Assembly: GCF_003355005.1 (NCBI RefSeq)
Contig: NZ_CP029985.1
Span: 1,355,001-1,419,000 of the forward strand
DNA length: 64,000 bases
Direction: 5' to 3'
Source of the DNA: Sphingomonas sp. FARSPH
Lineage (GTDB): Bacteria; Pseudomonadota; Alphaproteobacteria; Sphingomonadales; Sphingomonadaceae
Made by a program: the position numbers and the translations under genes. The notes under the pieces are model-generated. The model did not search any database, had not been told where the DNA came from, and saw nothing but the letters and a program-made list of their open reading frames with translations. Shown one piece after another: positions 49,338 to 57,420 of this stretch. Position 1 is the first letter of the stretch. Each line of letters starts with the position of its first letter.

Positions 49338-49458
49338 TCCTACATCGCGGCAGGCTGCTATAAGAACAGGCGGATGATCTTTCGCATTGTGGGTATTTAA
49401 GTACAAGAACGTGTAACGAGATTACGCGTTCAGGTGTCAATTCTGTCAAGACTCGCGG
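49338..49458 (+). repeat. duplicated structured element, copy 2 (upstream of rho)
   Basis: A 121-nt stretch with TCCTACATC, a TATAAG box, TCTTTC-N-CAT, GTAC, and a hairpin GAACGTG/CGCGTTC with 11-nt loop at 49407-49431. Its last 29 nt (49430-49458) are identical to copy 1 read on the opposite strand. The third stem pair is A-T here and T-A in copy 1, a compensatory change; the sixth pair is a U-G wobble here. It ends 186 bp before the rho start. The rest of the 321-bp hemJ-rho gap (49459-49644) contains no gene or clear motif. Confidence 0.6.
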
Positions 49459-49644
49459 TGTCGGGTGCCGAGGGCGCGACGTTCCCGGCTTGACGCGCTG
49501 CGCCTCCGCGCTTACCTCACACTCCAGCGCGGAGCGGCGTCCTGCCGGTCCTTCGCGCTTTCTCCCTCAAGCTTCGGCATGTTTTCGCGGTTCTTCGCCT
49601 CGCCAAGCTTTATCCCCCTGCCTACGCATCCGGAAAAACTTTCC

Positions 49645-50901
49645 ATGCATCTCAAAGATTTGAAGAAAAAGACGCCCGCCGAACTGGTCAGCATGGCCGA
49701 GGAATTGGGGGTCGAGAGCGCCTCGACCTTGCGCAAGCAGGATCTGCTGTTCGCGATCCTGAAGGTGCAGGCGGAAAATGGCGACCAGATCATGGGCCTC
49801 GGCACGATCGAGGTCCTGCCCGACGGCTTCGGCTTCCTGCGCAGCCCGGAGGCGAACTACCTCGCCGGTCCCGACGACATCTATGTCTCGCCCAACCAGG
49901 TCCGCAAATGGGGCTTGCGCACCGGTGACACCGTCGAGGGCGAAATCCGCGCGCCCAAGGATGGCGAGCGTTATTTCGCGATCACGCGGCTGACGTCGGT
50001 CAATTTCGACGATCCCGATGCGGTCCGCCATCGCGTCAACTTCGACAATCTGACGCCGCTGTATCCGGAATCGAAGCTCACGCTCGATCCCGCCGATCCG
50101 ACGCAGAAGGACAAGTCGGCGCGCGTCATCGACATCGTCAGCCCGCAGGGCAAGGGCCAGCGTACTTTGATCGTCGCGCCGCCCCGCGTCGGCAAGACGG
50201 TGATGCTGCAGAACATCGCCAAGGCGATCACCGACAACCATCCCGAGGTGTTCCTGCTCGTTCTGCTCATCGATGAGCGGCCCGAGGAAGTCACCGACAT
50301 GCAGCGCAGCGTGAAGGGTGAGGTCGTCTCCTCGACCTTCGACGAGCCCGCGCAGCGCCACGTCGCGGTCGCCGAAATGGTGATCGAAAAGGCCAAGCGC
50401 CTCGTCGAGCACAAGAAGGACGTCGTGATCCTGCTCGATTCGATCACGCGTCTCGGCCGCGCCTACAACACCGTCGTGCCGTCGTCGGGCAAGGTGCTGA
50501 CCGGCGGTGTCGACGCCAATGCGTTGCAGCGCCCCAAGCGCTTCTTCGGCGCGGCGCGCAACATCGAGGAGGGCGGTTCGCTGTCGATCATCGCCACCGC
50601 GCTGATCGACACCGGCAGCCGCATGGACGAGGTGATCTTCGAAGAGTTCAAGGGCACCGGTAACTCCGAAATCGTCCTCGACCGCAAGGTCGCCGACAAG
50701 CGCGTCTTCCCGGCGCTCGACGTCGGCAAGTCGGGCACCCGCAAGGAAGAGCTGCTGGTCGACAAGGACAAGCTCAGCAAGCAGTGGGTGCTGCGCCGCA
50801 TCCTGATGCAGATGGGCACGATCGACGCGATGGAGTTCCTGCTCGACAAGATGAAGAATTCGAAGACCAACGAAGACTTTTTCGACAGCATGAATCAATA
50901 G
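49645..50901 (+). CDS. rho: transcription termination factor Rho
   Basis: A 418-residue Rho hexamer subunit. It starts MHLKDLKKKTPAELVSMAEE with the Rho N-terminal helix domain and continues with the RNA-binding cold-shock-like domain (GTIEVLPDGFGFLRSPEANY, FGFLRSP near residue 62). The RecA-like motor carries Walker A APPRVGKT near 176-183, VLLIDERPEEVTDM and the Q/R-loop region ending FDSMNQ. The ATG at 49645 was chosen at the conserved N-terminus; the open frame starts earlier in the leader. Rho controls its own synthesis in other bacteria, and a structured element lies in the leader region here. Confidence 0.98.
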   Translation: MHLKDLKKKTPAELVSMAEELGVESASTLRKQDLLFAILKVQAENGDQIMGLGTIEVLPDGFGFLRSPEANYLAGPDDIYVSPNQVRKWGLRTGDTVEGEIRAPKDGERYFAITRLTSVNFDDPDAVRHRVNFDNLTPLYPESKLTLDPADPTQKDKSARVIDIVSPQGKGQRTLIVAPPRVGKTVMLQNIAKAITDNHPEVFLLVLLIDERPEEVTDMQRSVKGEVVSSTFDEPAQRHVAVAEMVIEKAKRLVEHKKDVVILLDSITRLGRAYNTVVPSSGKVLTGGVDANALQRPKRFFGAARNIEEGGSLSIIATALIDTGSRMDEVIFEEFKGTGNSEIVLDRKVADKRVFPALDVGKSGTRKEELLVDKDKLSKQWVLRRILMQMGTIDAMEFLLDKMKNSKTNEDFFDSMNQ

Positions 50902-50911
50902 CCGAAAGCGG

Positions 50912-50932
50912 CCTGCCGCATGCTGCGGCAGG
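50912..50932 (+). terminator. hairpin downstream of rho
   Basis: CCTGCCGCA TGC TGCGGCAGG, a perfect 9-bp stem with a 3-nt loop 10 bp after the rho stop. No T-run follows (GATTCGC), so it may act as an RNA stabiliser rather than a terminator. Confidence 0.5.
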
Positions 50933-50981
50933 ATTCGCACCGGCTCGGCCGGCGGGCGTGCCAAGGCACGGCCCGTCCGAC

Positions 50982-51002
50982 GACGCGGGCTTCGCCCGCG
51001 TC
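50982..51002. repeat. palindrome of the GCCCGTCCGACG family, copy 2
   Basis: GACGCGGGC TTC GCCCGCGTC preceded by GGCCCGTCC. The design matches the unit at 38232-38256. The surrounding 50933-51117 region has no gene. Confidence 0.7.
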
Positions 51003-51117
51003 CGCGCGCGCCCTGGCGAGGTAGCAACAAAACGTCACACATCCCGCAACGCGCGTCAGCCATGGCTTTCGCGCGTTGCTGCGTTAAGCACATCGATATC
51101 AAACGGGGAGTAACGAC

Positions 51118-51822
51118 GTGTCCGTCATCGCCATGCTGAGCGCCGCTACGGCCGGTCCGGGGTCCCCGGCCGAGATCTGGCAGCATATCGTCAACGACTT
51201 TTCGAACATCACCTCGCCGGCGGCGCTCTCCGCGTTTCTCCAGGTGCTGATGATCGACGTCGTGCTGGCGGGCGACAATGCGATCGTCGTCGGCGCGCTT
51301 GCCGCGGGGCTGCCCGCGGATCAGCGCAAGAAGGTCATCCTGATCGGCATTATCGCCGCGCTGGTGCTACGTATCGCCTTTGCGCTGGTGGTCAGCTGGC
51401 TGCTCGGGCTGATCGGCCTGATCTTCGCCGGCGGTATCCTGTTGTTGTGGGTGGCGTGGAAGATGTGGCGCGAAATCCGCCATGACAGCGGGGCGCAGGA
51501 GATCGACGGGGAAGGGGCCGCCGTACGTCCGGCCAAGACGTTCATCGGTGCGGCCTGGGCAGTCGCGATCGCCGATGTGTCGATGAGCCTCGACAACGTG
51601 CTCGCGGTGGCGGGCGCCGCGCGCGAACATCCCGGAATACTGATCATCGGTCTGTTGCTGTCGGTCGCGCTGATGGGCGTCGCTGCCAATTTGATCGCCC
51701 GCTACATCGAGCGCTATCGCTGGATCGCCTATGTCGGCCTGCTCGTCATCCTCTACGTCGCGGGCAAGATGATCTACGAGGGCGTCGTCGACCCGAACGT
51801 CGGGCTCGCTACGTTGTTTTGA
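51118..51822 (+). CDS. TerC family membrane protein
   Basis: A 234-residue TerC-domain protein with about seven helices. The duplicated acidic signature LMIDVVLAGDNAIVVGALAAG and AIADVSMSLDNVLAVAGAA (each containing a DN pair) is diagnostic and probably binds a metal such as manganese or calcium; YjbE/Alx relatives export metals or protect sorting. Starts at GTG with GGGGAG seven bases upstream. A strong intrinsic terminator follows the stop. It is separated from rho by repeats, so it is probably its own transcript. Confidence 0.9.
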   Translation: MSVIAMLSAATAGPGSPAEIWQHIVNDFSNITSPAALSAFLQVLMIDVVLAGDNAIVVGALAAGLPADQRKKVILIGIIAALVLRIAFALVVSWLLGLIGLIFAGGILLLWVAWKMWREIRHDSGAQEIDGEGAAVRPAKTFIGAAWAVAIADVSMSLDNVLAVAGAAREHPGILIIGLLLSVALMGVAANLIARYIERYRWIAYVGLLVILYVAGKMIYEGVVDPNVGLATLF

Positions 51823-51829
51823 TCGGGGA

Positions 51830-51854
51830 GGGGGGCCGCGGAGCCCCCCTTTTT
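51830..51854 (+). terminator. intrinsic terminator of the terC-like gene
   Basis: GGGGGGC CGCGGA GCCCCCC TTTTT: a 7-bp all-GC stem with six-base loop and a five-T tail, 8 bp after the stop codon. On the other strand it also follows the dienelactone hydrolase gene closely. Confidence 0.85.
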
Positions 51855-51857
51855 CGT

Positions 51858-52559
51858 TCAGCCGAGATGCTCCGCAAAGAAGGCTGCGGTACGTTCGTCC
51901 GCGATCTTTGCCGACGCATCCGAGCGGCGCTGACCGAATTCGGTCGCAAAGCCGTGGTCCTCGCCGGGGTAGTCGTACAGCGTCACCTTGGGATGATCGT
52001 CGAGCCCGTCGTGCATGCGCTTCTGCGCATCCTTGTCGACGAAATGATCCTCCTCCGGTACGTGCAGCAGCACGGGATTGGCGATGGCATGCGCCTCGCG
52101 CAGCAGGCCGTCGATGCCCACGCCGTAATAGCCGACCGACGCGTCGATATCGGTTCGTGCCGCGGTCATGAACGCCAGACGACCGCCCAGACAATATCCG
52201 ACCGCGCCGACCTTGCCGCCTTCGGGCAGCATGGCGCGTGCAGCGCGGATCGTCGCCTCGATATCGCGGACGCCGGCATCCTGATCGAACTTGCCCATGA
52301 GGTCGAGCGCCTGCTGCATCTCGTTCGGAACGTCGGGGTCGAGTTCGACGCCAGGTGCGAACCGCCAGAACAGCTCCGGCGCGATCGCCAGATAGCCAGC
52401 CTCGGCCAGCGTATCGGCTTTGCGACGGATGCCGGCGTTGATACCGAAGATTTCCTGGATGACGATGATCGCGGCCTTCGGCGCGCCTTCGGGTTCGGCG
52501 ACATAGGCGGTGAACTTGTCGTCGTTATCGAGCGTGTCGATCGTGATGGTCTTGGTCAT
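51858..52559 (-). CDS. dienelactone hydrolase family protein
   Basis: A 233-residue alpha/beta-hydrolase of the dienelactone hydrolase family. The catalytic triad is Cys123 in GYCLGG, Asp171 in VPEEDHFV and His202 in PGEDHGFA. The N-terminal IVIQEIFGINAGIR is typical of the group. Members cleave dienelactone or other cyclic esters; the natural substrate is unknown. The ATG at 52559 (MTKTITIDTL) has AGGACC upstream. Convergent with the terC-like gene; divergent from the DUF6489-mnmE unit. Confidence 0.92.
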   Translation of the reverse strand: MTKTITIDTLDNDDKFTAYVAEPEGAPKAAIIVIQEIFGINAGIRRKADTLAEAGYLAIAPELFWRFAPGVELDPDVPNEMQQALDLMGKFDQDAGVRDIEATIRAARAMLPEGGKVGAVGYCLGGRLAFMTAARTDIDASVGYYGVGIDGLLREAHAIANPVLLHVPEEDHFVDKDAQKRMHDGLDDHPKVTLYDYPGEDHGFATEFGQRRSDASAKIADERTAAFFAEHLG

Positions 52560-52630
52560 GGAGGTCCTCTCGCAAGCCGGGTTCGGCTGGGCTATGTCAA
52601 ACGCCACAGCGCGGCAACGGGATGCATATC

Positions 52631-52873
52631 ATGAAGGTGACGGTGGACGTGGATCTGACTCCGGAAGAGGCGCGCCGCGCGATGGGACTCCCCGATCTGA
52701 CCCCCGTTCACGATCGCTATATCGCCTCGTTGCTCGAAACGATGAACGGCCAGATGCGTCCCGAACTGCTCGAGAACATGATGAAGAGCTGGGCGCCGAT
52801 GGGGGAGGCGGGCATGTCGATGTGGCGGCAGCTGTTCGACCAGATCGGGAGCGGCACGAAGAAGGGCGGTTGA
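52631..52873 (+). CDS. DUF6489-like small protein
   Basis: An 80-residue protein (MKVTVDVDLTPEEARRAMGLPD...). The pattern VDVDLTPEEARRAMGLPDLTPVHD followed by a methionine-rich helix (LLENMMKSWAPMGEAGMSMW) is what I remember of DUF6489 proteins of sphingomonads, which sit directly before mnmE. Function unknown. An ATG three codons upstream is possible. Three bases separate its stop from the mnmE start. Confidence 0.75.
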   Translation: MKVTVDVDLTPEEARRAMGLPDLTPVHDRYIASLLETMNGQMRPELLENMMKSWAPMGEAGMSMWRQLFDQIGSGTKKGG

Positions 52874-52876
52874 TCG

Positions 52877-54151
52877 ATGACGATCTTCGCGCTGTCGAGC
52901 GGCGCGGCGCCGGCGGGCATCGGCGTTATCCGCATCAGCGGCCCGGCAGCGTTCACGGCGGTCATGCGGCTGGCGGGGTCGCTACCACCGCCACGCGAAG
53001 CCCGGGTGCGCGCACTGCGTGACGAGGACGGCGCGCTGATCGACCGCGCACTCGTGCTGCTCTTCCCCGGTCTTGCCAGCGCGACGGGGGAGGATCTTGC
53101 AGAATTGCATTGCCACGGCGGCCGCGCGGTGATCGCCGCCCTGTTGCAGGCGCTCGGCCGGCAACCCGGTCTGCGACCAGCAGAGGCCGGCGAGTTCACG
53201 CGCCGCGCATTGGGAAATGGGCGGATCGATCTGGCCGAGGCGCGGGGCCTTGCCGATCTGCTGTCGGCAGATACCGAGCGACAGCGTGTCGCGGCGCTCG
53301 CCGCGGCCGAGGGTGTCATCAGCCGGATGGTGCATGGCTGGGTCGATCGCTTGTCGATGCTCGCGGCGCAAGTCGAAGCGCAGCTCGATTTCGCCGACGA
53401 GGACGATGTCGCGGCCCATGGTGCGGCGCTTGCCGACGTTCGGAAAGCGATGGTCGCGCTTGCCGCGGAGTGGACTGCTATTCTTGCGGAACCGCCCGTC
53501 GAACGGGTGCGCGACGGGCTGAGCGTCGTGCTGGCGGGGCCGCCCAACAGCGGCAAGTCGACGCTCATCAATATGCTGAGCCAGCGCGATGTCGCGATCG
53601 TCAGCCCGATTGCGGGAACGACGCGCGACCGGATCGAAGCGGCGGTCGTGCGCGATGGCCTGTCGTACATCCTGACCGATACCGCCGGGCTTACCGATAG
53701 CGACGATGCGATCGAGCGTATCGGGGTCGGCCTGGCGGGGGAAGCGATCGCCCGCGCCGATATCCTGTTGTGGCTGGGCGAGGGGGAGCCACCGCGCGCC
53801 GATGCGATCCGCATTCACCCTCGCGCGGACGCGCCGGGTCGGCAACCGCCAGCCGCAGATCGGGAGATCGCGGTGGCACAATCCGATGCCGCGAGCGTCG
53901 CCGCTCTGTGGAGATTGATCGCCGCACGCGCCGAGACGCTGGTGCCGCGTAGCGATATGCTCGCGTTGCGGGCGGACGAACGGCGTGCCGTGCAGGTCGC
54001 ACGCGATGCGATAGCCGATCCTGCGGAGGATGCCTTGCTGGTGGCGGAGGATTTACGCATCGCGACGCGTGCTTTGGGGACGATCCTGGGGATCGATGCG
54101 ACCGAGGCGATGCTCGATACGTTGTTCGGACGCTTCTGCATCGGTAAGTGA
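52877..54151 (+). CDS. mnmE: tRNA uridine-5-carboxymethylaminomethyl GTPase MnmE
   Basis: A 424-residue MnmE (TrmE) that with MnmG makes the cmnm5 modification of U34 in certain tRNAs. The N-terminal folate-binding domain starts IFALSSGAAPAGIGVIRISG, and AELHCHGGRAV and EFTRRALGNGRIDLAEA follow. The embedded G domain has the P-loop GPPNSGKS at 221-228 (with SG in place of the usual VG), GTTRDRIEA and DTAGL. The catalytic C-terminus FCIGK with Cys421 is intact. A perfect palindromic parS-type site starts immediately after the stop. Confidence 0.96.
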   Translation: MTIFALSSGAAPAGIGVIRISGPAAFTAVMRLAGSLPPPREARVRALRDEDGALIDRALVLLFPGLASATGEDLAELHCHGGRAVIAALLQALGRQPGLRPAEAGEFTRRALGNGRIDLAEARGLADLLSADTERQRVAALAAAEGVISRMVHGWVDRLSMLAAQVEAQLDFADEDDVAAHGAALADVRKAMVALAAEWTAILAEPPVERVRDGLSVVLAGPPNSGKSTLINMLSQRDVAIVSPIAGTTRDRIEAAVVRDGLSYILTDTAGLTDSDDAIERIGVGLAGEAIARADILLWLGEGEPPRADAIRIHPRADAPGRQPPAADREIAVAQSDAASVAALWRLIAARAETLVPRSDMLALRADERRAVQVARDAIADPAEDALLVAEDLRIATRALGTILGIDATEAMLDTLFGRFCIGK

Positions 54152-54167
54152 TGTTCCACGTGGAACA
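54152..54167. other. parS: parS-type site 1
   Basis: TGTTCCACGTGGAACA, a perfect 16-bp palindrome that matches the ParB-binding consensus TGTTNCACGTGNAACA. It lies in the 55-bp mnmE-mnmG gap, about 3.3 kb before parB. Confidence 0.88.
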
Positions 54168-54206
54168 GTTTTGACGATCCGCGCCGACTGACCTAGGCCG
54201 ACGATC

Positions 54207-56042
54207 ATGTTCGATGTGATCGTGGTCGGCGGTGGGCATGCCGGGACCGAGGCCGCCGCTGCTGCCGCGCGCCGCGGCGCAACCACCGCCCTTGTCAGTT
54301 TCGATGCCGCGATGATCGGGACGATGTCGTGCAACCCCGCAATCGGGGGGCTGGGCAAGGGGCATATCGTCCGCGAGGTCGACGCCTTCGACGGGTTGAT
54401 CGGCCGCGCGGCGGATGCCGCCGCGATCCATTATCGCATGCTCAATCGCAGCAAGGGTGCCGCGGTGCAGGGCCCGCGGGTCCAAGCGGACCGTCGTCTG
54501 TATGCGCAGGCGATCCAGACGATGCTGGCCGCTTTGCCGACGCTCACCATCATCGCGGGCGAAGTGGACGCGCTGTCGATCGATCACGGCCGCGCGACCG
54601 GCGTGATCCTGGCGGACGGCAACAGCGTCGCAGGGCGCACCGTCGTGCTCGCCACGGGTACGTTCCTCGGCGCGCGGATGTTTCGTGGTGATGAGCGTGA
54701 GGAGGGCGGCCGGATCGGTGAGCGGCCGGCGAAGCGGCTCGCGGCCCAGCTCCGCGCGCTGTCGCTGCCGTTGTCGCGGCTGAAGACGGGTACACCACCG
54801 CGGCTGGATGGCAGGACGATCGACTGGGCACGGCTGGAGGAGCAGACGTCGGACGCGGAGCCATGGACTATGTCGCCGATGACGCGCACGCGGCTTAACC
54901 CGCAAATCGCCTGCGCGGTGACGCGGACGCAGGGTGTGACACACGACGCGATCCGCGCCGGTCTTGATCGCTCACCGTTGTTCGGTGGCGCGATCGAGGG
55001 GCAGGGGCCACGATACTGTCCTTCGATCGAAGACAAGATTCATCGGTTCGGCGACCGGGACGGGCATCAGGTCTTTCTGGAGCCGGAAGGGCTGGCCGAC
55101 CCGACCGTCTATCCCAACGGCCTGTCGACCTCGCTGCCCGTCGATGTCCAGCAGGCGATGATCGCGTCGATCCCGGGGTTGGAGCGCGCGCGGATCATGA
55201 CGCCCGGCTATGCGGTGGAATACGACTATCTCGATCCCCGCAGCCTCGACACCCGGCTCGCGCTCACGGCGATCCCGGGCGTCTACTGCGCCGGGCAGAT
55301 CAACGGCACGACCGGCTATGAGGAGGCGGCGGGGCAGGGGTTGGTCGCGGGTCTGAATGCGGCGGCGGAAGCCTGCGACCTGGCGCCCTGCATACTCGAC
55401 CGGGCGAGCAGCTATATCGGCGTCATGGTCGACGATCTGGTGCTGCAGGGCGTGACTGAGCCGTACCGCATGCTGACGGCACGCGCCGAATACCGGCTGT
55501 CCCTCCGTGCCGACAATGCCGAGACACGGCTGGGCGCGCACGCGACGGCGCTCGGATGCCTGGGAGCGGCGCGCGCTCGCCATTATGCGGAACGTGACGC
55601 CGCACGCGACAGGGTGCGGCAGACGTTGTCGCCGATGATGACCGCCTCTGCATTGAGCGCGATCGGCGTACCCGTGGCGCAGGACGGCAGCCGTCGCAGC
55701 CGGTACGACTGGCTGCGATTGCCCGGCGTAACCTTGGATGCGATTGCGCCCGATGTCGTGGATCGGGCGCCACAGACCGTGATCGACGAGATCGTCGAGG
55801 ATGCGCGCTACGCACCCTATCTGGAGCGGCAGGCGGAGGAAATCGCCCGCTTGCGGCGCGACGAGCATATCGTGCTGTCGCCATCGCTCGACTATGCGGG
55901 GATAGCCGGCTTGTCGAACGAGATGGTCGATCGGCTCACGATGGCGCGCCCGGCCACGCTGGGCGCGGCAGCGCGGGTGCGCGGCGTCACGCCGGCCGCA
56001 CTCTCCGCCATCTATCTCCATGCGCAAAGGACGCCGGCGTGA
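54207..56042 (+). CDS. mnmG: tRNA uridine-5-carboxymethylaminomethyl synthesis enzyme MnmG
   Basis: A 611-residue FAD protein (GidA), partner of MnmE in U34 modification. The dinucleotide motif is VIVVGGGHAGTEAAAAAARRG near the start, followed by SCNPAIGGLGKGHIVREVDAF (cited as CNPAIGGLGKGHIVREVD), RLKTGTPPRLDGRTIDW, DYDYLDPRSL-like EYDYLDPRSLDTRL and GQINGTTGYEEAAGQGL. Full length. Its stop overlaps the GTG start of rsmG. Confidence 0.97.
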   Translation: MFDVIVVGGGHAGTEAAAAAARRGATTALVSFDAAMIGTMSCNPAIGGLGKGHIVREVDAFDGLIGRAADAAAIHYRMLNRSKGAAVQGPRVQADRRLYAQAIQTMLAALPTLTIIAGEVDALSIDHGRATGVILADGNSVAGRTVVLATGTFLGARMFRGDEREEGGRIGERPAKRLAAQLRALSLPLSRLKTGTPPRLDGRTIDWARLEEQTSDAEPWTMSPMTRTRLNPQIACAVTRTQGVTHDAIRAGLDRSPLFGGAIEGQGPRYCPSIEDKIHRFGDRDGHQVFLEPEGLADPTVYPNGLSTSLPVDVQQAMIASIPGLERARIMTPGYAVEYDYLDPRSLDTRLALTAIPGVYCAGQINGTTGYEEAAGQGLVAGLNAAAEACDLAPCILDRASSYIGVMVDDLVLQGVTEPYRMLTARAEYRLSLRADNAETRLGAHATALGCLGAARARHYAERDAARDRVRQTLSPMMTASALSAIGVPVAQDGSRRSRYDWLRLPGVTLDAIAPDVVDRAPQTVIDEIVEDARYAPYLERQAEEIARLRRDEHIVLSPSLDYAGIAGLSNEMVDRLTMARPATLGAAARVRGVTPAALSAIYLHAQRTPA

Positions 56043-56644
56043 CCGAAGACGACGCCCGGAGTTGGATCGCGACGCGCTTCGGCGAGGCCAAGACGGCATG
56101 TGTCGCGGCGTTCCTCGATATGGTCCGCATCGAGAATGGCGAACAGAATCTCATAGCGCCGTCGACGGTCGAGTCGATCTGGGTTCGCCACGCCCTCGAT
56201 TCGGCGCAGTTGATCGATATGGCCGGAAAAGACGATGGACGCTGGCTGGACATCGGCACCGGCGGCGGCTTTCCCGGGATCGTCGTCGCGATCCTGTTCG
56301 ATGGCATGGTAACGATGGTCGAGCCACGCAAGCGGCGTGTCGCGTTCCTTCAGGACTGCATCGCACGGCTCGACCTCGCGAGGGCGCAGGTCATGCCGGC
56401 GAAGGTCGAGCAGTTCGAAGGCCAGTTCGACATCATCAGCGCGCGCGCCGTCGCGTCGGTCGAAAAGCTTTTGCAAGCGGCTGCGCGATGCGCCACAGCA
56501 CGTACGTGCTGGGTCCTACCGCGCGGAAGGATCGAGCCGGAGCAGCTTGAGTCGCTGCGTCGCAATCGGCAGTGGATGTTTCACGTGAAACAAAGCCTGA
56601 CCGATGCGGGGTCGTCCATCCTGGTCGGAGAGCCAAAGTCGTGA
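56039..56644 (+). CDS. rsmG: 16S rRNA (guanine527-N7)-methyltransferase RsmG
   Basis: A 201-residue GidB methyltransferase modifying G527 of 16S rRNA. The SAM motif is WLDIGTGGGFPGIVVAI (about residues 68-84) and the downstream phrases VEPRKRRVAFLQ and DIISARAVASVEKLL are characteristic. It starts at GTG overlapping the mnmG stop. Codons for FHVKQ near the C-terminus are imposed by an embedded parS site, a known peculiarity of this gene in alphaproteobacteria. Confidence 0.95.
   Translation: MTEDDARSWIATRFGEAKTACVAAFLDMVRIENGEQNLIAPSTVESIWVRHALDSAQLIDMAGKDDGRWLDIGTGGGFPGIVVAILFDGMVTMVEPRKRRVAFLQDCIARLDLARAQVMPAKVEQFEGQFDIISARAVASVEKLLQAAARCATARTCWVLPRGRIEPEQLESLRRNRQWMFHVKQSLTDAGSSILVGEPKS
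56577..56592. other. parS: parS site 2 (inside rsmG)
   Basis: TGTTTCACGTGAAACA, a perfect match to the universal parS consensus, located in the rsmG coding region 49 bp before the parA start. Confidence 0.93.
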
Positions 56645-57420
56645 CGGTCATCGCGGTTGCAAATCAAAAGGGCGGGGTGGGCAAGACCACCAGCGCGATC
56701 AACCTCGGCACCGCGCTCGCGGCGACGGGTAAACGCGTGTTGCTGATCGACCTCGACCCGCAAGGCAACGCCTCGACGGGCCTCGGCGTCGGCCAGTCAC
56801 AACGCACGCGGTCCAGCTATCACATTTTGATCGGCGAGGCGGAGGTCGGCGAGGCCGTCGTGGCGACGCGCGTTCCGCGGCTCGACCTGGTGCCCGCGAC
56901 CGTCGATCTGTCGGGTGCCGAGATCGAGCTGGTCGAGTTCGAGGCGCGGACGCACCGGCTCGACCATGCGTTGCGCCGGGCAGTGGGCGCGTGGGACATC
57001 GTGCTGATCGATTGCCCCCCGTCGCTTGGTCTGCTGACCATCAACGCGATGGTCGCGGCGGACAAATTGCTCGTGCCGCTGCAATGCGAATTCTTCGCGC
57101 TCGAAGGATTGTCGCAGCTCCTGACCACGGTCGAGCGTATCCGGGAGCGCTTCAATCCGGGCCTTGCGATCCTCGGCGTGGCGTTGACGATGTATGATCG
57201 TCGCAATCGCCTGACCGATCAGGTTGCGGCCGACGTGCGCGCAGTATTGGGTCGCGTCGTGTTCGAGACGGTGATTCCGCGCAACGTGCGCCTGTCCGAA
57301 GCGCCGAGCCACGGGCTGCCTGCGCTGATCTACGACCATCGCTGTTCGGGTTCGCAGGCCTATATCGATCTGGCGCGTGAGCTGATCGCGCGCCTGCCGC
57401 AACAGGCGGCTGCGGCATGA
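56641..57420 (+). CDS. parA: chromosome partitioning ATPase ParA
   Basis: A 259-residue ParA (Soj) ATPase that forms DNA-bound dimers and moves ParB-parS complexes. The deviant Walker A is NQKGGVGKTTS at 8-18, with DLDPQGNASTGLG, IDCPPSLGLLT and SEAPSHGLPALIYDHR. The start is GTG at 56641, overlapping the rsmG stop, because the conserved protein begins V-IAVANQKGG. An ATG upstream at 56572 would begin with residues encoded by the parS site and is less likely. Coupled to parB by a 4-bp overlap. Confidence 0.95.
   Translation: MTVIAVANQKGGVGKTTSAINLGTALAATGKRVLLIDLDPQGNASTGLGVGQSQRTRSSYHILIGEAEVGEAVVATRVPRLDLVPATVDLSGAEIELVEFEARTHRLDHALRRAVGAWDIVLIDCPPSLGLLTINAMVAADKLLVPLQCEFFALEGLSQLLTTVERIRERFNPGLAILGVALTMYDRRNRLTDQVAADVRAVLGRVVFETVIPRNVRLSEAPSHGLPALIYDHRCSGSQAYIDLARELIARLPQQAAAA

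Noticed and set aside
56572..56640. Upstream ATG for parA giving an N-terminus MDVSRETKPD
   Set aside because: These codons come from the parS site; the conserved ParA start and a GTG overlapping the rsmG stop fit better.
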